64,000 bases of DNA from an uncultured Marinicella sp. (GTDB taxonomy: Bacteria; Pseudomonadota; Gammaproteobacteria; Xanthomonadales; Marinicellaceae), in assembly GCA_947502595.1 (NCBI GenBank), contig CANNAM010000006.1, positions 62,001 to 126,000 of the forward strand. Direction: 5' to 3'. The notes under the pieces were generated by a model. It ran no database searches and was not told where the DNA came from. It worked only from the letters and a program-made list of their open reading frames with translations. This document shows positions 27,577 to 35,578 of the stretch, one piece after another. The position numbers and the translations under genes are program-made. Within the stretch, counting starts at the first letter, position 1. The number at the start of each line of letters is the position of its first letter.

Positions 27577-29037
27577 TCAGTTGCTGGACTGGATTATTAT
27601 CCCGCTTACTGCATTGAAGTTATTTGCTGTATTGGGATCATCTCCTGTTTCAGAATTAATAATGGCAAAGTTTTTTATTTCTTCACCCACCTCGCCACTC
27701 ACAAAAAACTCCACTGTGCAAATTTCGGTTTGTCCGACAGCTAAATTTGTAACAGCAGCCTCTCTGATATTCCAATCACCAACTCCACCTTCATCTTGTA
27801 AATCACAAGTGTCGGTAATAAATTGTATGGTATCAACATAATTATCATTGAAATAGACCATCAATTGTTCTGATGGGCCATTATTCTTCATGGTCAGCTG
27901 AAAAATAATGGTATCGCCCTTTCGTATTGGCTCTGAATTCAACAGTTTCTTGCTGATAGATAAGTCCGCAATCAGCAGTGGAAAAATAGCACCTGAAGAA
28001 ATTTTCTTGCCACTTTCAGCTGCCGCTAAAATATCAACTTTTACATCTGATTGATTCAGATTTTTATTCACAGCGTCAAAACCATTGGTAAAAATACCGT
28101 CGACCAATCCCAGATTAACCGCCACATCAGTCAAGCCTGGAGTCCCCAGAGGCAAATTTGTATCTTCAGCCCATGTTGATCCATCGTACACCCAAATCAC
28201 CCCCTCATTACCTGACATCCCGTCAGGTTTAAAGCCGGTGGCAACAATGTTATTGCTGCCGCTGCCATTCAGCCATGTCAAGGTTTGGTCATTGGGTACA
28301 CTGACCCCCATGTTGACCCATTGGTCACCATCAAAGTGAAAAAATTCATCGGTGTTATTAATGGCAAATACATCTCTGGGCTTAAACGGACCAGGCAAGC
28401 AAGCAGTCTTCGGCACGTAGACGCCTGTTAAATTCAAAGGGCTGATTTGTTCGTGTAGTGGATCCATGATGCCCTCAAACTCTCCCAACTGATTGTTATA
28501 GTGCAAGATATTTCCATCAGCCATAATCAGTTTGATGTCATCACTGGCGCCACACATCGCTAACATCGGCGTACTGTGGCCGCGACAGAACCCTTGAACA
28601 GCGGCACCAATTTCATGGGGGCAAATGAAGTTGAAAAAACCCAAAGATTGATAAAAAGCAAAGTCCTTTTCTGGGGTAATCCAAGTGCCAGTAAAGAAAG
28701 TATTGGTAGCACTCTCAACTACAGGTTGCCAATCCGAACCATCCCAGAGCAGCACAATGTCCTCACCGGATGCCAAAGCCAATTGTTGCGATGCCACAAA
28801 CACATCATAAAGGTCTTTATCAGTCCCGGATACCATCGAGGAGCCACTGTCGCCATTAATGAACTCAATGATGCTGCCATTTTCTCCCACACCCATGGCA
28901 TAGAAATTATTGGCTGCTGAAATGCCATTCAAAATTTCAGATGTCGGGCTTTGGTCTAAATTCCAGATGGGTGGCCCTGCATCAGCACTTAAGATCAATC
29001 CCAAACCCAGCAACAACGAAATTATTTTATTTTTCAT
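27577..29037 (-). CDS. Secreted protein with C-terminal DUF11 domain
   Basis: 486 residues. The ATG at 29037 follows TAAGGAGT and gives signal peptide MKNKIISLLLGLGLILSADA. Residues 20-310 contain repeated blades of the kind VLLWDGSDWQPV, EFFHFDGDQWVNMG and IWVYDGSTWAEDT, suggesting a beta-propeller or kelch-like fold. An internal LVDGIFTNGFD at about 317 resembles the terminal motif of other exported proteins here. A DUF11 (conserved repeat) beta-sandwich follows (ADLSISKKL...TIIFQLTMKNNGPS...TGDDPNTANN). It is probably a cell-surface protein of unknown role. Confidence 0.72.
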   Translation of the reverse strand: MKNKIISLLLGLGLILSADAGPPIWNLDQSPTSEILNGISAANNFYAMGVGENGSIIEFINGDSGSSMVSGTDKDLYDVFVASQQLALASGEDIVLLWDGSDWQPVVESATNTFFTGTWITPEKDFAFYQSLGFFNFICPHEIGAAVQGFCRGHSTPMLAMCGASDDIKLIMADGNILHYNNQLGEFEGIMDPLHEQISPLNLTGVYVPKTACLPGPFKPRDVFAINNTDEFFHFDGDQWVNMGVSVPNDQTLTWLNGSGSNNIVATGFKPDGMSGNEGVIWVYDGSTWAEDTNLPLGTPGLTDVAVNLGLVDGIFTNGFDAVNKNLNQSDVKVDILAAAESGKKISSGAIFPLLIADLSISKKLLNSEPIRKGDTIIFQLTMKNNGPSEQLMVYFNDNYVDTIQFITDTCDLQDEGGVGDWNIREAAVTNLAVGQTEICTVEFFVSGEVGEEIKNFAIINSETGDDPNTANNFNAVSGIIIQSSN

Positions 29038-29224
29038 ATGAATATACTCCTTAGGTATATCCATACATGCGAGAATTTATTACAAATTACGCCAATTGAT
29101 TTACAAAAACCCACTGCAACAAGCAATTAAGCCATTTCAAACCAACCCCAGACAGGTGCATCAATCAGCAGTCCAGTGACACTGTTATTCAACAAACCTT
29201 CATTTTCATGAACAAAGTACCGCA

Positions 29225-29356
29225 GGTTGGGCTAAGCAACGCGCAGCCCAACATCAAATCTCAACGCAAATATAAACCTCAAAACACAAACCATTGCACC
29301 CTTATGGCCAATACAACTTCAAAATCAATAAGGCCATTTGGGACAAAACGTTGGGC
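29225..29356. repeat. 132-bp dispersed repeat, copy A
   Basis: It matches 30267-30398 at 130 of 132 positions in the same orientation. The left end is itself a palindrome (GTTGGGCT, 11-nt loop, AGCCCAAC) and the right end carries GTTGGGC. Copy A starts 187 bp upstream of the DUF11 gene's start codon and ends just past the stop of the adjacent LamG-like gene. Confidence 0.95.
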
Positions 29357-29361
29357 CCACA

Positions 29362-30126
29362 TCATTGACCCACATTAGGCTCAAAACCAGCTTTAAAAAT
29401 CAGATCTGAAATTTGACCCTGCGCGTGCAGATTATCCACGATCAAAGAACTGCCTTCTGACGAAGTTGATTGAAACCCTGTTTGTATGATGCCGGTACCA
29501 CTTTCTAAATACAGTTCATGAGCTCGATCTGTCAGTAATTCAGCATCATCCAGATACACATCGTATAAACCTGTATCCATATCAAAAACCATCTTCAGCC
29601 GGTACCATTGGTTTTCAACATAGCTACCTACAAACCCAGCAAAACCGTTGGAGTCAGAAATACCAATACTGCCAGTGAGTCCAAAACTCAAAGATGAATA
29701 AAACACGCCTGAATCGCTGATCCTACCAAATGTTAAGGCATAATGATCTACGCTTGGAAAATCAACGTCCATTGCAACAGTCAATTGACCCGTGCTGTAC
29801 TCAATATCATGAAGGAACCCCCAAGTCACTGTATAGGCAATTCCATTTGGATTGGTAATTAACAACGCCTGGTTATCCAAGCCAGCTTCAATGACTTCAG
29901 TTTCCAAAGTATTTTGAATGGTTTCAGGTTCACCCACACTGGCACCACCTGTACCAATGGGTTGACCAAGGATTTTATTTTCTATATCCGCATCCAACAC
30001 CACAGATAAAAACGTCTCATTAACCACCCCATGTTTAGCACTGCTCAGCTCTGTAGCCGACCCCGCCATTGCACCACCAGTCAAAGTCACAAGCATTAAA
30101 TATTTTATTGATTGAACATCACGCAT
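29362..30126 (-). CDS. Secreted LamG/concanavalin-like protein with IF-x-x-x-FE motif
   Basis: 254 residues from the ATG at 30126 (GCGGAAAC upstream), signal peptide MRDVQSIKYLMLVTLTGGAM ending near AGSA. The body reads as a jelly-roll lectin-like domain (VDHYALTFGRISDSGVFYSS, WYRLKMVFDMDTGLYDVYLD, SSLIVDNLHAQG). Near its end is DLIFKAGFE followed by PNVGQ, so the motif is not strictly terminal here. The gene is bracketed by the two near-identical 132-bp repeats. Function unknown. Confidence 0.7.
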   Translation of the reverse strand: MRDVQSIKYLMLVTLTGGAMAGSATELSSAKHGVVNETFLSVVLDADIENKILGQPIGTGGASVGEPETIQNTLETEVIEAGLDNQALLITNPNGIAYTVTWGFLHDIEYSTGQLTVAMDVDFPSVDHYALTFGRISDSGVFYSSLSFGLTGSIGISDSNGFAGFVGSYVENQWYRLKMVFDMDTGLYDVYLDDAELLTDRAHELYLESGTGIIQTGFQSTSSEGSSLIVDNLHAQGQISDLIFKAGFEPNVGQ

Positions 30127-30266
30127 TTGAAAGTTTCCGCTGTTATTAGAAACGTTATTATAGATGTGAGCCAAAATCAACACCTGAAAAATACCTGATA
30201 AAGTTCTGAAATTGTCCTGTTATATCATTCTCAATAAAAACAGCAGAACAGGCACTTGGTAATACC

Positions 30267-30398
30267 GGTTGGGCTAAGCAACGCGCAGCCCAACATCAAA
30301 TCTCAACGCAAATATAAACCTCAAAACACAAACCATTGCACCCTTATGGCCAATACAACGTCAAAATCAATAAGGCCATTTGGGACAAAATGTTGGGC
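30267..30398. repeat. 132-bp dispersed repeat, copy B
   Basis: It differs from copy A at two positions only. It starts 1,042 bp from copy A, upstream of the LamG-like gene, and abuts a third related element. Confidence 0.95.
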
Positions 30399-30403
30399 TT
30401 AAT

Positions 30404-30568
30404 GTAGGTTGGCGCTGAGCTTGCGAAGCCCAACATCATCACTCAAATTACAGAACAGCTCAAAAACAAAAGCAACAATTCTCAAAGCCTCAGGACCAAC
30501 AAACCTTTGAAACCCACAAGGCCGTTAAGGGTTAAACGTTGGGCTTCGCCAAACTCAGCCCAACCTAC
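30404..30568. repeat. 165-bp palindrome-ended element related to the 132-bp repeats
   Basis: The ends are imperfect 31-bp inverted repeats (beginning GTAGGTTGG at 30404 and ending CCAACCTAC at 30568). Each end is itself a hairpin of GTTGGGCT / AGCCCAAC type. The interior of about 100 bp has no gene and differs from copies A and B. It resembles a REP pair or a miniature inverted-repeat element; no transposase is nearby. Confidence 0.8.
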
Positions 30569-30602
30569 CTTGCTTAAGTAAACCTGCCCATTTTACTGAC
30601 AT

Positions 30603-31136
30603 TCATTCAGGCTGCCAAAACACCTCTTCGCCGCCATTCAATACGCGGGCCATCACGAACAGATAATCGGACAGGCGGTTCAGGTACTGCATCACTTGGG
30701 CTTCAATTTCGTGGGTTTCTGCGGCTTGCCAGGCTTGGCGTTCGGCGCGGCGGCAGATGCTGCGAGCTAAATGCGCGGCGCTGCCAGCTTGGGTTCCAGC
30801 GGGCAAGATAAATTGCTTCAATGGTTCCAGTTGCGCTTGCCAAGCATCAATCCATTGTTCCAGGGTTTTGATCTCTGGATTTTTTAGGTTGTTGTCTTTG
30901 TATTGGGCCACTTGGGCGCCTACATCGAACAGTTTGTGTTGAATCTGTGACAGTTGGGAATCGATGTCCTGGTGCTTGGCTTGCACAGCGTTAAGTGCAC
31001 GCAGCATACCTATTTGGGCGTTCAATTCATCGACATCGCCGATGACGGCAAACAACTGATTGGATTTGTCTATTCTTTGGCCATTGGCTAAGCCACTTTT
31101 GCCTTGATCGCCACTGCGGGTATAAATTCTGGTCAT
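30603..31136 (-). CDS. ATP:cob(I)alamin adenosyltransferase, PduO type
   Basis: 177 residues. It transfers the adenosyl group of ATP to reduced cobalamin, making coenzyme B12. Family marks are RIYTRSGDQGKSGLANGQR (ATP-binding N-terminus), GDVDELNAQIG, FILPAGTQAGSAAHLARSIC and RRAERQAW, and the C-terminal LNRLSDYLFVMAR. It diverges from gcvT. No cobalamin biosynthesis gene or B12 riboswitch is in the window, so salvage is likely. Confidence 0.92.
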   Translation of the reverse strand: MTRIYTRSGDQGKSGLANGQRIDKSNQLFAVIGDVDELNAQIGMLRALNAVQAKHQDIDSQLSQIQHKLFDVGAQVAQYKDNNLKNPEIKTLEQWIDAWQAQLEPLKQFILPAGTQAGSAAHLARSICRRAERQAWQAAETHEIEAQVMQYLNRLSDYLFVMARVLNGGEEVFWQPE

Positions 31137-31216
31137 ATTGTGGAAACTTTGGTTGAAATGAGTGAGTTCTTTAGCGTATAGTTCGACTGATTTTTTTGCA
31201 AACAGTATTTAATTAA

Positions 31217-32287
31217 ATGAAGCAAACTGTACTCAATGAAGCACACCGCAAAGCCGGTGCCAAAATGGTTGATTTTGGTGGCTGGGAAATGCCAATTAAT
31301 TATGGCTCGCAAATAGAAGAACACCATGCAGTCAGGCAAAATGTCGGTATATTCGACGTTTCACACATGACTGTGATTGATGTTGAAGGCCCAGAAGCAA
31401 CTGCTTTTTTGTATCAGTTACTGGCCAATGACATCAAAAAAATCAACCTCAATCAAGCGCTTTACAGCACCATGCTGAATCATGAAGGCGGTGTGATTGA
31501 TGACCTGATAACTTATAAAATTTCCGAACAAAAATACCGCATGGTGGTCAACGCCTCCACCCGCGAAAAAGATTTGGCTTGGATTGAAGCACAAATCACT
31601 GAATTTGATGCTTTCATGCAAGAACAGACTGACAACGCCATCATTGCAGTCCAAGGCCCAAATGCCCTGGCAACCTTACAACCATTGGTTGATTTGGAGC
31701 TGCAAGAAATCAAACGCTTTTATGCAGCCTATAATGACGACATGTTTATTGGCAGAACTGGTTACACCGGTGAAGACGGTGTCGAAGTGATAGTCCCCAG
31801 CGAAGCTGCTGAGGCTTTGTGGCAGCAGTTGATTGATGCTGGCGCCCAGCCTTGTGGTTTAGGTGCCAGAGACACCTTGCGTTTAGAGTCTGGTATGCAT
31901 CTATACGGCCAGGACATGCATGAAAACATCACACCCTTGGAATGTGGTTTGGGCTGGACCTTACGAAAACACGATGAAACGTACAACGGCGCCGAGGCGT
32001 TGGCCGCATTGCGCGAAGCTGGGGTACAAACCAAACTGATTGGTCTGGTATTAGAAGGCCGAGGTATATTACGCCATGACCAAACATTGATCGACGGTGA
32101 CGGCAACCAAGGCGTCATCACCAGTGGTGGCTATTCACCCACCACTGAAAAAGCCATTGCTATGGCAGTAGTAGACAAGGACATGAACCCTGAATCTTTA
32201 CAGGTTCAAATCAGGAATAAAACACTGCCTTGTCGAGTTGTGAAATTACCTTTTGTCAGGAATGGCAAATCATTGATTGAGGATTGA
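31217..32287 (+). CDS. gcvT: Glycine cleavage system T protein (aminomethyltransferase)
   Basis: 356 residues. It releases ammonia from the aminomethyl-lipoyl H protein and passes the methylene group to tetrahydrofolate. MVDFGGWEMPINYGSQIEEH, GIFDVSHM, RTGYTGEDGVEV, GLGARDTLRLESGM and GYSPTTEKAIAMA fit GcvT across its length. gcvH starts 3 bp after its stop, so the genes are cotranscribed. The 80-bp leader is too short for a tandem glycine riboswitch. Confidence 0.96.
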   Translation: MKQTVLNEAHRKAGAKMVDFGGWEMPINYGSQIEEHHAVRQNVGIFDVSHMTVIDVEGPEATAFLYQLLANDIKKINLNQALYSTMLNHEGGVIDDLITYKISEQKYRMVVNASTREKDLAWIEAQITEFDAFMQEQTDNAIIAVQGPNALATLQPLVDLELQEIKRFYAAYNDDMFIGRTGYTGEDGVEVIVPSEAAEALWQQLIDAGAQPCGLGARDTLRLESGMHLYGQDMHENITPLECGLGWTLRKHDETYNGAEALAALREAGVQTKLIGLVLEGRGILRHDQTLIDGDGNQGVITSGGYSPTTEKAIAMAVVDKDMNPESLQVQIRNKTLPCRVVKLPFVRNGKSLIED

Positions 32288-32290
32288 ACC

Positions 32291-32683
32291 ATGAGTTATG
32301 TACCAGATAATTTAAAATACACCGCCAGCCATGAATGGTTAGAAGATTTGGGCAATGGTGTTTACCGCGTAGGCATCACCGAATTTGCTCAAGAACAATT
32401 GGGTGATATCGTGTTTGTTGAATTACCAGAAGTCGGTGAGTCTTATGCCCAAGAAGATGAATGTGGTGTGGTGGAATCGGTTAAAACTGCTTCAGACATT
32501 TATGCGCCTTTGGTTGGCACTGTGACTGCTGCCAATACAGCTTTGGAAGACACCCCTGAGCTGATCAATGATTCACCGTTTGATGATGGCTGGATTTTTG
32601 AAATTGAACTGGACGAAGATGCTGACATTGAATCATTACTCAGCGCTGAGGATTACCGCAATTCAATCGCTGACGAAGAGTAA
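32291..32683 (+). CDS. gcvH: Glycine cleavage system H protein
   Basis: 130 residues, the lipoylated carrier of the glycine cleavage complex. [20 protein letters not shown] and [12 protein letters not shown] are typical. The lipoyl-attachment lysine is Lys65 in VESVKTASD. It directly follows gcvT. Confidence 0.97.
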   Translation: MSYVPDNLKYTASHEWLEDLGNGVYRVGITEFAQEQLGDIVFVELPEVGESYAQEDECGVVESVKTASDIYAPLVGTVTAANTALEDTPELINDSPFDDGWIFEIELDEDADIESLLSAEDYRNSIADEE

Positions 32684-32832
32684 GCAGGCCCTTTATTGAT
32701 GAAATCATTGCATGGTCGCACTGAAAATGACTGCGCAAATGATTGTTTTATTGTGTTGCCGCCGTTGATTCATTGCGCTGATAGACCAGCCCAAAGGTTC
32801 AAGTCGTAACCAACTTACTGAATATAAATATT

Positions 32833-34191
32833 ATGCCATTTATCCCACACACAGAAACAGAAATCAAAGAAATGTTGGAAACCATTGGGGTTGACAGCAT
32901 CAATCAGTTGTTTGATGAGATTCCTGCTGAATTAATTTCCTCAAAATTGGACCAGATTCCTGACCGCATGAGTGAAATGGAAGTCACGCGTCACATCAAT
33001 AATTTAGCCAAACAAGACGGTACGCCGATGTGTTTTGCTGGTGCTGGTGCATATGAACACCACATCCCAGCAGCCGTTTGGCAACTGACCACTCGTGGTG
33101 AGTTTTATACCGCTTATACGCCCTACCAGCCTGAAGTGGCACAAGGCACCTTACAGGTGATCTATGAATACCAAAGTATGATGGCTCACTTAACTGGTAT
33201 GGATGTGTCCAACGCTTCGATGTATGACGGCTCGTCTGGATTGGCTGAAGCTGTGTTGATGGCCGTTCGCGCCAACCGCAAGAGCAAGGGTAAAAACATC
33301 TTGATCCCAAAGAACATCAACCCAATTTACACCCAAGTGGTGAACAACATTGTCAAAAACCAAGAGATCAACATCATTGAAGTTGACTTTGACCCTGCCA
33401 CTGGTTTGGTTGACCACCAACACCTGCATTCATTTGCTGAACTGGACATCACTGCGGTGGTGGTGCCACAGCCAAATTATTTTGGTTTGTATGAAGACGT
33501 GCATGCGATGACTAATTGGGCCCATGAGCAAAACGCTTTGGTGATTGGCTTAGTTAACCCAATGTCACTGGCGTTGTTATCCGCACCTGGTAATTGGGGC
33601 GAGCAAGGCGCTGACATCTGTTGTGGCGAAGGCCAATCAATGGGCGTGCCTTTGTCTTCTGGAGGTCCTTATTACGGCTTCTTGACTTGTAAAGAGCCGT
33701 TGGTCAGAAACATGCCTGGAAGAATTGTTGGCATGACCACCGACTTGGACGGCAACAATGGATTTGTACTCACTTACCAAGCCCGTGAACAACACATCAG
33801 ACGCGCCAAAGCCACATCGAATATCTGTACCAACCAAGGCCTGATGGTGACTGCTTCCACCATTTACATGTCATTGTTGGGTTCTACTGGTTTGCGCAAT
33901 GTGGCCGCCCATTGCATCAAAAACACCGAGACACTGAAACAAAAACTCAACGCTGTTGATGGCGTTAAAGTGCTGTTTGATGGCGCAGGCTTCCATGAGT
34001 TTGTGTTGCAGCTTGAATCCGCCAATGCCGCTGCTGTGATAGAAAAAATGGCCGCCCGTGACATCGTTGCAGGGGTTGATATCTCAGCTTACTACCCTGA
34101 ATTAGGTCAAGCTTTGTTGCTGTGTGTCACTGAAACCAAAACCGCAGCTGACATGGATTACTTGCTTGAAAACTTACAAGCTTGCTTGTAA
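32833..34191 (+). CDS. gcvPA: Glycine dehydrogenase (decarboxylating) subunit 1
   Basis: 452 residues, the N-terminal half of a two-piece P protein. MPFIPHTETEIKEML, CFAGAGAYEHHIPAAV, YTPYQPEVAQGTLQVIYEYQ and ASMYDGSSGLAEA are diagnostic. It pairs with GcvPB, which carries the PLP lysine, to decarboxylate glycine. It lies 149 bp after gcvH and is followed by a strong terminator. gcvPB is not present in this window and must be elsewhere. Confidence 0.96.
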   Translation: MPFIPHTETEIKEMLETIGVDSINQLFDEIPAELISSKLDQIPDRMSEMEVTRHINNLAKQDGTPMCFAGAGAYEHHIPAAVWQLTTRGEFYTAYTPYQPEVAQGTLQVIYEYQSMMAHLTGMDVSNASMYDGSSGLAEAVLMAVRANRKSKGKNILIPKNINPIYTQVVNNIVKNQEINIIEVDFDPATGLVDHQHLHSFAELDITAVVVPQPNYFGLYEDVHAMTNWAHEQNALVIGLVNPMSLALLSAPGNWGEQGADICCGEGQSMGVPLSSGGPYYGFLTCKEPLVRNMPGRIVGMTTDLDGNNGFVLTYQAREQHIRRAKATSNICTNQGLMVTASTIYMSLLGSTGLRNVAAHCIKNTETLKQKLNAVDGVKVLFDGAGFHEFVLQLESANAAAVIEKMAARDIVAGVDISAYYPELGQALLLCVTETKTAADMDYLLENLQACL

Positions 34192-34215
34192 TCTAGCTGT
34201 ACATTGAGCCCATAA

Positions 34216-34240
34216 AGCCGGTATATTTACCGGCTTTTTT
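34216..34240 (+). terminator. Terminator of the gcv operon
   Basis: A perfect 8-bp stem AGCCGGTA / TACCGGCT with a 4-nt loop and a T-run lies 25 bp after the gcvPA stop. Confidence 0.9.
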
Positions 34241-34257
34241 AATGCTAAAATAGGCTG

Positions 34258-34776
34258 ATGATCAAAAGCCTGTTAGACAAAATATTCTTCACTGTAGGTG
34301 CCATTGTTTTTTTACAACTGCCGCAATTTATTGCGCAATACACCCAACACATGGGTGGTTATGCAGCTTCACAAAGCGAACAAATTTCCGAGTATCAAGC
34401 CATTGCTGACCTGCATTTTAACGGCGACATTGAAGCATACCAGTTGCGCTTACAACAAAACACCGACCCCGCTGTGGCTGAATCAGCACAGCAAATCACC
34501 AAACGCCTGAAGTCAGCAAAGTCCATCCAACAGGAACTGGCGGTGTATGAACAAAAACCGTTGTGGTACCAAGCGCCCTATTTCATCACCCATTTACGCA
34601 TCGATTTAGTCAAAGGCACCGCACATAATTTTTCCCCCGGACTGCCTATTAACCTGTGGGCTTGGGGTTACGGTTTGGTCGGCGGCGTGTTGTTCAGTTT
34701 GTTGTTCAACGGGGTTTGTAAACTGCCACAATTGCTGCGCAAAAAAACCACAGCTCAAAACCATCAAACCAATTAA
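34258..34776 (+). CDS. DUF2937-family membrane protein
   Basis: 172 residues. The pattern is an N-terminal hydrophobic helix (KIFFTVGAIVFLQLPQFIAQ), YTQHMGGYAASQSEQI, a helical middle, and a C-terminal membrane helix (INLWAWGYGLVGGVLFSLLF) ending in a basic tail. This order matches DUF2937. The function is unknown. It starts 18 bp after the gcv terminator, so it needs its own promoter. Confidence 0.7.
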   Translation: MIKSLLDKIFFTVGAIVFLQLPQFIAQYTQHMGGYAASQSEQISEYQAIADLHFNGDIEAYQLRLQQNTDPAVAESAQQITKRLKSAKSIQQELAVYEQKPLWYQAPYFITHLRIDLVKGTAHNFSPGLPINLWAWGYGLVGGVLFSLLFNGVCKLPQLLRKKTTAQNHQTN

Positions 34777-34860
34777 GTTGAATTTAATACACCTATTCTT
34801 AAGGGTCTATTCTTAAGAGCCAACGCTTAAGACCCTTTGACTGGCACAATCTATTAAGCA

Positions 34861-34892
34861 AAAAAAAGCCAACTGTAATCCAACAGTTGGCT
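34861..34892 (-). terminator. Terminator of ppiB
   Basis: On the minus strand a 10-bp stem AGCCAACTGT / ACAGTTGGCT with a 6-nt loop is followed by seven T residues, 27 bp past the ppiB stop. Confidence 0.9.
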
Positions 34893-34918
34893 TGCTTAGG
34901 AACAGTTGTGTCGGCAGT

Positions 34919-35416
34919 TTAGATGAACTCATTCCATTCTTTGACACGATCAGCTTGGGCTGCCAATACGGCATCAACATCACCAGCCAATTCAATGATG
35001 GTAATTGAATCACCACCTACGATGGCATTAACCACAGCCTGGTCAGCATCAGACTCAACAGCACCAAACACGGTGTGCTTGCCGTCTAACCATGGGGTTG
35101 CAACGTGGGTAACAAAGAACTGACTGCCATTGGTACCTGGACCCGCGTTGGCCATCGATAAAACACCTGGCTTATCATGTTTCAATGAAGCATCGAACTC
35201 ATCTTCAAATTTGTATCCTGGGCCACCAGTTCCAGTACCAATTGGACAACCGCCTTGGATCATGAAGTCAGGAATCACACGGTGGAATGACAAATCATTG
35301 TAAAAACCGTTTTTCACTAAGTTAACGAAGTTAGCCACTGTTACAGGGGCTTTGTCAGCGTACAAGTTGATGTTGATGTCGCCTTTGTTGGTCTTGATGG
35401 TTGCTTTGATGCTCAT
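34919..35416 (-). CDS. ppiB: Cytoplasmic peptidyl-prolyl isomerase (cyclophilin) PpiB
   Basis: 165 residues from the ATG at 35416; the open frame extends 17 codons upstream without homology. [31 protein letters not shown] and [12 protein letters not shown] hold the active-site Arg, Phe, Gln and Trp of the bacterial cyclophilin fold. No signal peptide is present, so it is the cytosolic form. It catalyses cis-trans isomerisation of X-Pro bonds. Confidence 0.94.
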   Translation of the reverse strand: MSIKATIKTNKGDININLYADKAPVTVANFVNLVKNGFYNDLSFHRVIPDFMIQGGCPIGTGTGGPGYKFEDEFDASLKHDKPGVLSMANAGPGTNGSQFFVTHVATPWLDGKHTVFGAVESDADQAVVNAIVGGDSITIIELAGDVDAVLAAQADRVKEWNEFI

Positions 35417-35578
35417 GTTATTGATCCAAAAATAAGAAAGTTTATGATATGGGAGTCGATGCAGCATAATTCAAGCTTTGTTTACAGATGAAATAATACC
35501 GCACAACACTTATAATGATTGCTTGTCATTATTTATAATCATCAGATCATTGGACCCCTACAATCTACAGAGGAATTT

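Noticed and set aside
31137-31216. Glycine riboswitch upstream of gcvT
   Set aside because: Only 80 bp separate the divergent genes, too little for the aptamer, and the conserved core is not visible.
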